From contig NC_080670.1 of assembly GCF_030247195.1 (NCBI RefSeq), positions 213,268,546 to 213,332,545 on the forward strand: a stretch of 64,000 bases of DNA, in the 5' to 3' direction. Source of the DNA: Topomyia yanbarensis. Taxonomy: Eukaryota; Arthropoda; Insecta; Diptera; Culicidae. Under the pieces are notes generated by a model that was given only the letters and a program-made list of their open reading frames with translations, was not told where the DNA came from and ran no database searches. Positions 47,701 through 57,971 of this stretch are shown piece by piece. How positions within the stretch are numbered: position 1 is the first letter of the stretch; each line of letters begins with the position of its first letter. The translations under genes were made by a program, and so were the position numbers.

Positions 47701-50700
47701 ATGTACTGATCTATGGAGAACCAGATTGAATGGTTTTACCTAAAATTATCCGCTTACAGTTATTTTTTCAAAATGATTTCAAGTTGAAGTCCGTTTTCAT
47801 GTTCCGGGGTGACTTTGATAACCTGCATGTTCACCCACATTAAGTTATTGATGTCAGTGTTTTTCATTCAAATGTTTGTTTGAACTAATTCTGGAAACAT
47901 TTTTATTGTTAAATAGATGTTAATTAGTATTATACAAAGTATTTCAATATACTTAAAATTCGAGTAACCAAAATTCGTATAACTTGTGTCTAACTAGAAT
48001 AAAGGATTCTGAAAACCTTTAAAACTGCTAAAATTGTTTTGCTTCAGTGTTTTATCAATGTACAAAAAGTTTCATCCATTTTAACACGTTGGAATATTGA
48101 ACAATTAAAAAAATGTTGCGAATTTTAGCTTAAAATAATTTGAAATAATTGCCAACTAGTTTCACAAAAAATGTATTAAAAATAAACAAACTCTTGAAAC
48201 TAGATTTAGCATATCCCAACCTAAAGAAAAATAAAAACTCGCTTGTAATGTATTGCTCTTGCTCAAATCCAGATTTATTTGTTTTAAAATAAATAGATAC
48301 TTTACGCAGCTTCGTAAAAACCAGGTAAAGTCAAATTTCGGTTTTTTGTTCCCAAAAACCAAACAATATATACAAAAAGTATAACAAATCGGTATTTTAT
48401 AAGTTTAGAGTAAAAATCATTTCAAATTAAAATGATTCGGTAGACTATTCTGGTTTAATAAGTGATCTACGAAAAAAGTTTCGAGTGATCAAAGTCACCC
48501 CGGTTTACGGTAGGCAGGAGTTCCATCTTCCGTTCTCTGAGTTATCCCAATTCTGGTCATCGAGTTAGTTCTCACCAACCTCCCGGTACCTCCGTTGATA
48601 ACACTCGATATCCTCTGGTGACGCATACAGTCTCCCGTTGTAAGTAGGAGTTAAGTACTACTTGGATATACTTTAACAAAAGCACTGTTTTGAGCGACTT
48701 AATGGAATGTTATATTAAACCCTGTTACCGTTGTCTTCCGTTTTAATTCCACTATGGTGCACCATAGTGGAATTAAAACGGAGTGGAATTCCACTATGGT
48801 GCACCATAGTGGAATTAAAACGGAAGACAACGGTAAAAGTGTTTAATAACTACTTGGATTTTATCTTTTCCTGCCCCTAAGTGACAGGGCGGCTGAGGGG
48901 CTTCTACTAAGACTTTTGGATTTTTGTACACAACAAGAATGGCATTTGCACGTCTCCCAGTGTCTCGCCTGTTATAGTTGGAACTCGTTATCAACGAATC
49001 CAACAATCTCGAGTCTCGTCGAGAGCTTTTGCGTTAGAACGCCATTATACATGTTGCTCGCACCATGCCCCTCACCGATTTAAGTTGTGCTGTGGTTCAG
49101 CACTTGGTTTTGAAACTAGCATTTCAGTATATTGTACAGATATTGGGGAACTTGAAATTTGTTCAAAGTCTCCCCGCTCTCTCTATGACTGCCTTATTTG
49201 AGTAATACCGGATTGCATCCACCGTCCATTTTTTGTTCCAGAGTCTTGTTTGTCTAACTAACAAACGGCTTTCACACACCGGCTATTTCGTTACCCTGGC
49301 GAGGGTGACTTGTTCCAAGAACTTCCTGGGATCATCTGGCAGGCATATGGGCCTGTATGATGCTGGATCTCTAGCCGGCTTCCCTGGTTTGAGATGGAGC
49401 ACCGGCTTCTGGATCTTGCATTTGTGATAGAAGTAGCCTTCATCTCCTGGGTCTACCCCGCGATACAATCGACAAACGTTACCCAAGGATTACCCTCAGC
49501 TTCTCGCAGCAGGTATTTGTAGCGTTTGAAAACGCTTCTGACCGCACGGTACTCTATAGTAGTCATGCCTAGCCAACGCGAAGGAGGCTGATTAAGCTTG
49601 AGTCGAGGATTTGATTAAGCTTAACAATCTGAATCAGTCGTTGTGTGTCACCGTTTTTATGGGTTCGACTACACGATCGGTGTGTGTGTCGTAAGAATAT
49701 GGATAAATCTACCTAATTTATCTTATTTGAGTATGTAATGCCAGATACGAGATTTTATTAATTCTCAGAATACGCTATGTACTTTTTTCCTTTTTCATTT
49801 CGACTAATATGTAGTCACATTTTTTTTTTATTTTTAACGACTTTTAGTTAGCTGGAGATAATTGAGTAAGGAAAGTTATGAAAATTTGGAGCCATAGTAC
49901 TCAAGTGAGAGTAAGCATGTGAAATGTACAGATCGAAAAACTAGAAGTAAATTATAATGGTTTATTGAGGGCTTTAACCAAATTGTCATTCGCCCGGAAA
50001 ACTAGAAGTGGCAGGGTCATTAGAAACAGGCCTAAAATCTTACGAACTCATCTTTTGTCTTCTGCTGGCAGGAGTCGAGCCTCGGCAGCATTACTATGAA
50101 TCGCTCAAGTCGATCAACATATCTCCCGGCAAAGACAGACTTGCTCCGTCTTTACCATGAGAACCGACTTTACCGTGAGAACCGACATCGGAATCGGTTC
50201 TGATGGTAAAGAGTGTATTCATACACGCTAGCCAAGCGGAAAGATCGTTGGGAAGGATGGAATTCAGATTAACCGGCTGTATGAAGCAATTCACTGCATG
50301 CTCGGGATGATCTGGGTCATTAGAAGAAATATCTTCGCTCACCTGGTTTCGATATCAATCCCCCATACATAGGATCTGAAACTGTTTTACCCCGAAAAGG
50401 GAGGCGAATATTTCAAATTTAAAACCTCTATAATCGATAAAAAAAAAGAAATGCCACACATGCCCTATCTACAAGAAGGGCTACAACATTGAACTTAATA
50501 CCTATCGTGGAAAAAGATCTTCAATGCCGCCCACAAGGTACTCTCCCATGTTCTGTTAAGCGCCCGTTGGCTGTTTCCCTTGTCGACGAATTTCAAAGCG
50601 GTTTTCGGCAAGGACAAAATATTTACCCTGCAAGTGTGTTTGAGAGAAGAATTCCGCGTTCAATACTCGGAGGCACAGTTGAAAATTACCCAGTGTTACA

Positions 50701-53624
50701 GGGATCAAAGATAACTGTTGTATAAGGTGAACAAAATTAATTTTTTTTGTATGTGTTGTGAAACTTTTTATTCGAAAAACGTGTTTTTCTAGACAAAAAC
50801 CTTTAGAAATATTCATATATAATTAGTTCGCCGATCTCGTACAACCGTTGAAAAAATTGTAAAAAGATCTTCGAGATGGATTTAAATATATATTTTCTAA
50901 AATATTATACAACTTTTCCAATCCAAATGCAATACATCAAATTGGATTGTTGAACATCATAAACGACCAAATATTTCATTTTCTTTGTATATTGTGATAA
51001 GTTTATGCGTATAGATTACGGGGTATGGCGAAGGATCAAGTGTCCTCACTCTCCCCTACTGTAGCATAGGGTAACGCGAAAGCGCTGCAGTCGCTATGGA
51101 TACTAGGTTCGAATCGCAGAACGAAAACAAAGTTCACCGGTTTTTAATCTGTGCCATTCCACTTGTTGTCCATTGTTTGTTGTTTATTTAGCCTTCTAGG
51201 GATCCAGAAAAAAATTTCGGCAGGAGTCCGAAATTTCGATTTTGAAATGAACATTGTACACTTCGTAACACGTAATAAGCTCATTTAATGAATATCAGGT
51301 TTGTTGGTCAAATTTGATTTGGAATGATTTTGAGTTTGAAACTAGTATAAAATTTAAACTAATTTAAAATTTCTCAACTAGTAACACAATTTCGGACGGG
51401 GTCCGGACCCCCAGGACCCTCCCCCTGGATCCGCCACTGTAGGGAACTATTCCATGTGCGTGGGAAATACGCGTGGTTTTGTCTGAGTGACTGATAGGAA
51501 ATTTAAAAAAACGAGAAAAATAAACATTCAAGCATCAATTTCCTTCATCCATAGCACGAAGAACAAATTTTGCCTTGTCACAGTCATTATATTGCTTCTG
51601 GTCCATTAAATCTTGCTCAGTCTGTACTTCACAAATATTACTTATATTACGAAATCTTCAATTACATAGCTAGTAGCATATCTATTTCGACAAATGTCGT
51701 GAGACAGTAAAAGTTATTGCTTTATGTTATATCGTATTATTCTTGGAATTTCGTTTTTCGTTCGAATAAAGAAACAAACAATAAAATACACATGCCGTTT
51801 GATTCAATTTAACACAAGTCACACTACCGACAGTCGGCTCTCGTTGTTGCATTTTTTACAAACTGAGTACCCATTAACCGATTAATTTCGACAAACGATA
51901 AATCAATCATAAGCTGCCCAGAATGATAAACACATGATAACACTTCTTAGAGTTGCATTAGATCACTGTTAGGATGAATCCAGTTTTGTGAAACTTTTCA
52001 CCTCATCTTACCAACAAAAAATTCTTCGCGTGGCAAACAAGTAGATGTAGAGGTATACACGGTCTCCATCGCAACGTTTGTTTCACTAACATACCTTTCC
52101 TTCCCCGATGACTATACCGACGTTATTGGCATTTCATAGTACAGAACACTCAAAGCGAGCGCGTTGTGTATGAATAACTACTTCCAGGCGTCATTCGTTG
52201 ATTTTTTGGTTGATTTCGCTTTGTGGTGGTCAACCCCGGAGTAGTAATTATGAATTGTACGGTCATTTGTACTCATGGTCATGCTCATATAAGCTGCAAT
52301 CTAACTTTTCTCGTTCATTTTTCGAGGTTTTAAGAAAAAGTAGTATGTAGTATTCGCCATGAGTTGATAGATTTCTTTTTAAAGCCTTGCAAAACGAACG
52401 CAAAATCTTGGGTTTCTATAAGACACAATGCGGGGGCTTTTGGACACCAACTTTTTAATTAACAATGAGAATTTCGTCATAAGAATAGCATGTATTGTGA
52501 AAGAAGTTTAAATATCAAACCTTTTTCCAAAACTCCCCAGAAAAACACTTTGGAAAACATTTGACCTTATTTTATTCAAATTTGCACCACTGTTCAAACG
52601 AGCAACGGCAAGCAATCAGCTGAATGGGCTACGAACAAGCAGCGGGGAAAAACACCACCCAAGAACGCAGTATGTCACGCAAAATCCGTTTCGCTAACGA
52701 CCTTGCGTGTGCGGTGCTTTGGCGCGTGGTTTGCTATTGTTGTCGACCGATACTGAAAGCACACCACCAACAGAATGGCTTCATTACAACAGGCTACTGC
52801 GATTTGGAAACTAAAATTTGATTCTCTTCTCCTTCCTCCTCTACCACCCGCAGGAACTCGGTACCTATCTGGGAGCGCTGAAATGTGTTCGCGAGCGGTG
52901 CTCCCACGGTCGTATGCTTTCGCTGAATCCGCTCAAGGTTGCCTCCGTGTGGCAGTGCGACAGTTGCGGCTTCAAGATGGATAATGGCCGGATCGGTAGG
53001 ATTCAGGAGATTGCCGGCCGGATGACACTGGCGAATGCTGCCAAACGGGACGCCGCCTACATTGTACAGTACCTGAACGATCACGTGTCGCGTTTTCTGC
53101 TGCCGTACAATCAGTTCACGGTGGAACTGAAGCTGCAGGCGATTCGGAAAATTCTACAGGATGCTCCGATGGAGTTGCTGCTGGAGAAGGAAAAGTATTG
53201 CGGTGAGATACTGGCCATTTTGGCCAAGCTGGATTACGGGGAGTGCTTCGTGAAGGGGCTGCTGTGTTACGAACTGTTCAAGGTGCGAACAGTGCTGGCG
53301 GGAAGGCGTGAGCAGCGGGAGGTGAGATGATAATAAAAATATAAATTATTAATTTCTAATCGGGTTTTGAGGGTTATCGGTAAAGTACAATATTATCAAC
53401 AAATAAACAATTAAATTCCTGTGTTTCAGTCCTTTCCGGATGACAGCAGTTTGGCTGTCCTAAGGACGGCCTGGACCATCCTCGGATTCAGTGGCAATCG
53501 GCCTCGAGATCTGGACCAACTTGCTCAATGCTACGGTTGTAAAGTTTCACCGGTTGCAGAAATAACCAAATTCTCAAATGATGGTTGTACTTCCGTGAAA
53601 ATTAGCCAAGAGCAGTTGACGTGA
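41724..53624 (+). CDS. SET and MYND domain (SMYD) protein, arthropod SmydA type
   Basis: Exons 41724-42665 (314 codons), 52854-53321 (156) and 53430-53624 (64 plus stop) join in phase 0 to give 534 residues. SMYD proteins are lysine methyltransferases or methyl-lysine regulators in which a MYND zinc finger is inserted into the SET domain. The N-terminal SET part is FEGYGRGLVATRDIAVNELI (residues 57-76). The MYND cysteines are C96, C99, C109, C113, C118, C121, H131 and C135. The SET core is GALMNHCCLPN (244-254) and FNNYSKIL (280-287). The post-SET CGCERC is 305-310, continuing in exon 2, with two further CxxC-type cysteines there. The start follows a long 5' leader and has an acceptable context (TTGCGATGG). 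The second half is helical, as in other SmydA proteins. Substrate unknown. Which Drosophila SmydA is orthologous cannot be decided here. Confidence 0.93.
42666..44700 (+). other. Intron 1 of the SMYD gene, first part
   Basis: Starts with the donor GTAAGC. No coding exon recognised. Mostly AT-rich with no identifiable element apart from weak repeats. The frames here lack domains. Confidence 0.55.
44715..45000. repeat. Repeat end with TTCCCGGGA palindromes
   Basis: TTTCCCGGGATTTTTGGATT then TTCCCGGGAGATTCCCGGGA at 44731-44771. Such ends are common in hAT-like MITEs, but the opposite end was not found. Confidence 0.4.
45890..46790 (+). repeat. Three diverged tandem units of about 310-340 bp
   Basis: Units share TCGGAGATGGCT-like, CAAATGAAAGGT-like, CGACTTCCGGTTCC, GGAGTTACAGG and GCGATCACATAGCAAATT segments in that order, starting near 45950, 46290 and 46625, with the third most diverged. 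A (TG)n/TATG simple repeat (45892-45932) precedes the first. Translations look protein-like, for example SDFRFRSYR, but stops are frequent. No known domain. Confidence 0.65.
46800..47603. other. Unresolved repeat-derived DNA
   Basis: The minus strand carries frames 47643-47425 and 47401-47201 that read on either side of a stop. They resume beyond the insertion at 47604-48512, as expected for an older mobile element. The pentad GATACCGATACCCGTTTCGT resembles a segment at 38220-38260. No family recognised. Confidence 0.4.
47604..48512. mobile_element. 909-bp non-autonomous DNA element, TA ends
   Basis: The left end TACCGTAAACCGGGGTGAC and the right end GTCACCCCGGTTTACGGTA are inverted over 19 bp and continue through TTGATCAC / GTGATCAAA. 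TA at each border may be the target duplication (47604-47605 and 48511-48512), as in Tc1/mariner-type insertions. A subterminal GGGGTGACTTTGATAAC repeats the end motif at 47816. The interior is AT-rich without coding. It splits an older sequence. Confidence 0.85.
48725..48836. repeat. Double perfect palindrome
   Basis: 48738-48781 is a 44-bp perfect palindrome centred on GGTGCACC. 48787-48816 is a 30-bp perfect palindrome with the same core (AATTCCACTATGGTG and complement). The whole is bounded by TTACCGTTGTCTTCCG and CGGAAGACAACGGTAA, so the 112-bp unit is itself an inverted repeat. Probably a tiny MITE. Confidence 0.95.
48850..49620 (-). mobile_element. Decayed R1/Jockey-type LINE fragment
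   Basis: The minus strand contains KPGKPARDPASYRPICLPDD (49430-49350). It matches the KPGKPxxxPxSYRPIxLL block at the start of LINE reverse transcriptases. It is followed by TVDAIR and NKAVIERAG in a downstream frame near 49225. Frameshifts separate them. Inserted in the SMYD intron. Confidence 0.7.
49621..50397 (+). other. SMYD intron, mostly unresolved
   Basis: Contains GGTTTATTGAGGGCTTTAAC (49961), shared with 35157. Short duplicated segments lie near 50140-50200 (TTTACCATGAGAACCGAC and TTTACCGTGAGAACCGAC). No gene. Confidence 0.45.
50398..50450 (+). mobile_element. SINE 3' tail, Feilai-like, truncated
   Basis: AGGGAGGCGAATATTTCAAA then TTAAAACCTCTATAATCGAT and an A run. This parallels the non-tRNA part and tail of the SINE at 21734-21903. 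The tRNA-related head is missing. Confidence 0.5.
50489..50725 (+). mobile_element. LINE RT fragment with internal deletion
   Basis: The translation has DEFQSGFRQGQN, the RT block usually written as (Y/F)QxGFRxGRS. It is followed immediately by ERRIPRSILGGTVENY from near the RT C-terminus. About 150-200 residues of the normal RT between them are missing. Confidence 0.6.
51059..51165 (+). mobile_element. Possible tRNA-derived SINE head
   Basis: TAGCATAGGGTAACGCGAAA resembles a pol III A-box region. 45 bp later GGTTCGAATCGC resembles a B-box. The tRNA-like part is followed by unrelated DNA with no clear tail or target duplication. Confidence 0.45.
51196..51437. mobile_element. MITE with CAGTGGCGGATCCAGG end
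   Basis: On the minus strand the right end reads CAGTGGCGGATCCAGGGGGA then GGGTCCTGGGGGTCCGGACC, a terminus common among insect non-autonomous DNA elements. The left end CTAGGGATCCAGAAAAAAAT with GGCAGGAGTCCGAAATTTCG is a diverged inverted counterpart. Confidence 0.65.
51438..52853 (+). other. SMYD intron 1, last part
   Basis: No exon or element recognised until the acceptor CCACCCGCAG ending at 52853. GC content rises after about 52600, as expected near the next exon. Confidence 0.5.
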
Positions 53625-54425
53625 AAAGAATCGCAAGCTGGGCTCAACAAACAGTTCCATTGAAATATATCACACTTGCATTTAAAACATTTTCGCTGAG
53701 TGGACATCCCGTGAAGTGACAGTGACTGTCACCGCGACAAACCTCTCGCTTCACGCAGTGTTGGCTATTTTCATATAAAAACAAAAACGTCGCATTGACC
53801 CCCGCAGTCGAAGCAGGCGATGGTTTCTTGGCGCATATATGCCAACCATAACAAAAACAAACAAGTGCACTCGCATTGACGCACAAAGACTGGCACCTTT
53901 AGCGCACCTCTTGTTAATGTTACAAATTTTGCACCCGTTTCCTAGTTCCTCGATTTCGCTCCGCTTTGCCGTTTCGGTCTGTTGTCAGACGACGCCATCA
54001 TATACCAAATAAAAACATAACCGAATTTTTCGCTCGAACAAAACCAAAATGTAAAAATAAGTCATTTGTCGCTCAAAACAGATCGAAACCAACCTCCGTC
54101 AGGAGGGGCTATGCACGAGCGCCATCCTAATCTTGCCTAACAAACTCCTACCTATAGCGATGAGATATTTTTAACTTTACACGAAACAAATCCTGAAAAA
54201 AAATATTGAAATTCTATTTACCATCATCCTCCTCCTAGTCAAAGTTTCCAAATATATCAGTAGCATATAGCGAAGGAAAAAAAGCGATAGAAAATTAAAA
54301 ACAAGAGCAGATTTTTCTCACATTTTCTATGTAGATGAAGAATAAAAATAACTACTTTTTTCCTCTTCCGTAAACAGAAACAATCAATATACTAATAAAT
54401 ACAAATTCACAATAAAAAAAAGACA
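53625..54425 (+). terminator. 3' UTR and polyadenylation region of the SMYD gene
   Basis: AATAAA-type signals on the plus strand at about 54007, 54342 and 54411 follow the stop codon (53622-53624). The real cleavage site cannot be chosen from sequence alone. Confidence 0.5.
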
Positions 54426-54599
54426 ACCGATAAACGGCCCCCCGCCACTGTTTCATTCCGCTTCGACTAAACCCCACCGCATCGACATAAAAAATAAACC
54501 CCAAACCACGCGGTCGCGAGCTCAAGGTTCAATCGCGAGTCGAAAATCGTTTTTCACCTGTTCCCGTCAATTTAGCATTTAGAGGTACTTATAGCTATA

Positions 54600-55556
54600 T
54601 ATAGGTTAGGTCGCAGTATGGGGCATATTACACAGCAATCTGTTGCTCGGCGCCATTCTCTCGGTCTCTCTTTCTTGGTGTGTGCTGCGTGCCGTTCTGC
54701 GAGAGTGATGTGAGCGTCGAGTCGTCGATGAGCGAGAGCAAGAGAGCGCACGTGGGCTCGTCACGGCCATTGACATCGCGCGCGCGTGTTATAGCTAGCT
54801 TACTTGGACCGTGCCTGCCGGCTTTTTGTGGGGGCTTGATGGACTTTGAAATTGGCGCGCGCTTTCCCAGTGTATGGATAGGTTATGCATACGTAAATAG
54901 AAGGTAAAGGGAAATCTGTTTCGGTTGCGGTAGACCTTGGTGTGGGAATGAATCTCTCACTCTCTTCCAATGGTAATTTCACACAAATACTGGTACTGTG
55001 ATCTTCAACGGTGGAGCCGCTGGGTTTATTTTCTTGATGACATTTCCTTATTCCGTGGGTTATGTTTCCAAGGGTGAGAGAGAGCTTTCGGGCGAATGTT
55101 TGTGTCTCTGCTGAGCTTGATGTATCCCACTAAGAAGTACGAAAATTGTTTCGGGTCAAAGGATAGGCGTTTGTTGAACAGTTATTTGCATGTCGTCCAA
55201 CATTGGTCCAACGATCGTCCTTCATTGGACGATTTTGAAACGAACCGTTCTTAGCAGGATGTGTTGGCTGCGGCGAAAAGCTGAGAAATTTGCACTCTTT
55301 TTTTGAACCTAACAATTTTGAAGGGTTGCCTTCAAGGCACAGAGACAGCTCAGATGGAATATACTTCTGTCGTGCGGACAATATCACCCGGAAACGAATT
55401 TAACCTATTAGGGGGTCCACGTGTCTCAATTACCAATACTCTATTTCAGTATGTGGCAACTGACTTGACCGTACGAATCCTGGCGATCACGAACCTGTCG
55501 TTTGATTTCGTAGCTATTTTAAATTATTCTCAAATTTATCTTCAAGATGAAATAAA
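54600..55556. promoter_or_regulatory. CpG- and GA-richer region, possible promoter
   Basis: 54640-54800 is rich in TCTCTC, GAGAG and CG (CGCGCGCG at 54778), unlike its surroundings. No host gene follows before the LINE at 55880, so any transcript is unknown. 54990-55556 has no recognised feature. The plus frame 55303-55566 has no domain. Confidence 0.3.
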
Positions 55557-55769
55557 ACGTAAGTAACAATGAGAGATTCTCTTTGGGGTCTTTCTCTTCT
55601 GTTCATTACTCGGCCATTTCAACATTTACTACTCTACTCTTTGCATAATATTCTAGTAAAAACCGTTGGCTTTCGATATGTACTGGAAAATTAGTGCAAA
55701 GTGTTGTAATGACGTCGTAATAAACGAAAGAGAAAGTAAACAAAGAGAGGCTCTCAATGTTACTTACGT
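55557..55769. mobile_element. MITE of the TTTACTTTCTC family
   Basis: Ends ACGTAAGTAACAATGAGAG and CTCTCAATGTTACTTACGT are inverted. The internal arm GAAAGAGAAAGTAAACAAAG is shared with the copies at 6929, 7766 and 22786. TTTGCATAATATTCTAGTAA also recurs at 7853. Confidence 0.85.
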
Positions 55770-55879
55770 CCCATTGAAAATTTTCTCTAGATCTGTTTGT
55801 ATATGAAACGTAAAGCGTTTCTAGTGGTTTTCTTCATTTGTGAAGAAAATTAGGAAAAGCCCCCATTGACGTCACCGTT

Positions 55880-57615
55880 GGATCTACGATCGAGCGGATT
55901 GGTCCGCCTACAAAGACAACATTTCGGATGCCCTCGATCAAGATTACAATTACTAGCCAGAGGAGCTCGTAGAAGTCATGACCCAGGCCGCAAAATCATG
56001 CATCCCGCGAACTAGCGGAGCATCACCAAGCCGGGCGGTACACTAGTGGAGCCCAGAAGTAGCGAAGACAATCAAAGATTGACGAAAAGCTCTTCGAGCT
56101 ATTAGAAATAACCCCCCTGGCCATCATCGATGGGATGAGTAATCAGCGGATTTTCGATATTTTAGGCATCAGGTTGGACAGGCCATCGCAAAAGCCAAGG
56201 AGGCCAGCTGGGTTACCTTCTTGGACAGGATAAGTTCGGACTCCTCGAATGCGGAACTGTGCAGCAGGGTAAATGCCCTCAGTAGCAAAAGAAGACAAAA
56301 CGGCTTTGTATTAACGCTTAACGGTACCACAACAGTTGAATCATCCGAAACTGGGAAACACTTCGCCTCGGGATCTCGGGGGACTCCTCACTCCCACCCT
56401 CCTTTCTCAAAACGAAGAGGGCCACAAGAAGCCACCCCTACAACTACAATATTCACGCAAGATGAGAGCCAGAATTACGACAAACCTTTCGCTGGTGTGG
56501 AACTATCCATTGCACTAAGTACAGTAAAGTCCAATTCTGCCGGATTCGACGATGGCGGCTATCCCCTGTTAATGCATCTACCTCCGGTTGCCAAGCGAGC
56601 GCTGCTAGACGGACTCAACAGGATCTGGAGAAGCGAACCTCTACCAGACAACTGGAGAACCGCACTCATGATCCCCATCATGATCAGAAGCCCGAATGAC
56701 TTCCGACCCATCACCTCGGCACAGGTATTCACCTAGCGACACCATAGCTAACGACCTGCATGCGGACTTCGACATCCTAGATCTCGCCAAGGCTTAAGAC
56801 ACGGTATGGCGCGAAGGAGTGCTTCGCCAGCTGCACCAATGGGGCATCCGCGGAAGCCTTCGTTGCTTCATCTAACAATACCTCAGTGATCGAAGCTTCA
56901 GGGTAGGTATTGGAGGAAACCAATCGAACCTATTTTGGGAGGCAAACGGGGTCCCCAAGTCACGGCGCTGGCAGTCACACTATTCCTAGTCAGCATGAGC
57001 TCTCTCTTCGTCACGCTCCCGAAAGGCATATTCGTATTCATCTACGCCGACGACGTATTTCTTGTAGCGATCGGGAAAACGACCGGCCGGACTAAAATGA
57101 AACTGCAGGCTGTCGTAAACGCCGTTGCCCGGTGGATCAACTCGGTCGGTTTCAGTATCTCAGCCCCAAAATGCCCCATTTTGCACTGTTGCAACTCCAT
57201 CACTTAGCCAAACTTGCTGGAACAGTGATACCATTCCGGAAGAAGCCAAAAATCTTTGGCATAACGCACCATCAGCTCGCGACACCCGAGGTGGAAACGA
57301 CGAACCACACTCAACATCAGCCAGGCTCTCAGCCGCAGACGTCTGTTCTACGGCCTTGAGATAACCAGTCGTAATTGGGAGGGTCTAGTGGATATACTCA
57401 CACCGCTGTATCAGGGAGCAATCAGATCGGCCTCAAATCTGTTGCCAGCACCCCCAACCGAAGCGTTGAAACCGACGTCCTTCCCTGCCAGTGGGCAGTG
57501 GCGGTAGCCGTTCTAAGACGAGCCGCAGGTTTCCTAGAAGAGACACCCCGAGAGTGATTTTCTCCGATTCCCTCTCCGTCATCAAGGCGCTGCATTCAAG
57601 GGAGTCCACCCAAGT
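55880..57615 (+). mobile_element. Decayed LINE with RT and RNase H domains
   Basis: Read across several frames: linker and pre-RT region (KALRAIRNNPPG, AKAKEASWVTFLDRISSDSS near 56090-56240), RT start (LPPVAKRALLDGLNRIWRSE, PDNWRTALMIP at 56580-56690), a diverged motif A (DLAKA at 56783), motif C FIYADDVFLVAIG (57040-57070), and RNase H scrap RVIFSDSLSVIKAL (57550-57595). At least five frameshifts or deletions. An RNase H domain after the RT points to the I/Loner/R1-like side of LINEs. It stops abruptly near 57610 where the next element's DNA starts. Confidence 0.8.
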
Positions 57616-57971
57616 AACCATCAAAATGCTGAAAGGATTTATCATTGTTTTCTTTTGGTTTTATAAAGGCACCATTAAAGCCAATTATTTTATTATTGTT
57701 GCATGTTGTCCTTAATTATTTTGCTCCGTAATTATTCTATAAAACTATGTTATGACTTCCAAAATATAACTATGGTTTGTATGTTTTAACTCAGGTTGTT
57801 AGATGGTTCTGTATACTTTTTAAAAGCTAATATAAAGCTAATATAAAACAAGTTATCATGTCATGGAACAGTTTTATTGTAGTCTATTCGAAACAGTCAA
57901 GTTGTTCGATTTCTTTGTTATAACCTTGTAGAAATCATTAATCTTATAAAAGACATGAGCTATTTATTTAC

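Noticed and set aside
49233..49427. Plus-strand 64-codon frame in the SMYD intron
   Set aside because: It is antisense to a clear LINE reverse-transcriptase segment on the minus strand.
52624..52821. Extra exon of the SMYD gene before 52854
   Set aside because: The frame at 52624-52821 lacks similarity to SMYD proteins, and the phase-0 junction 42665/52854 already restores the continuous post-SET region.
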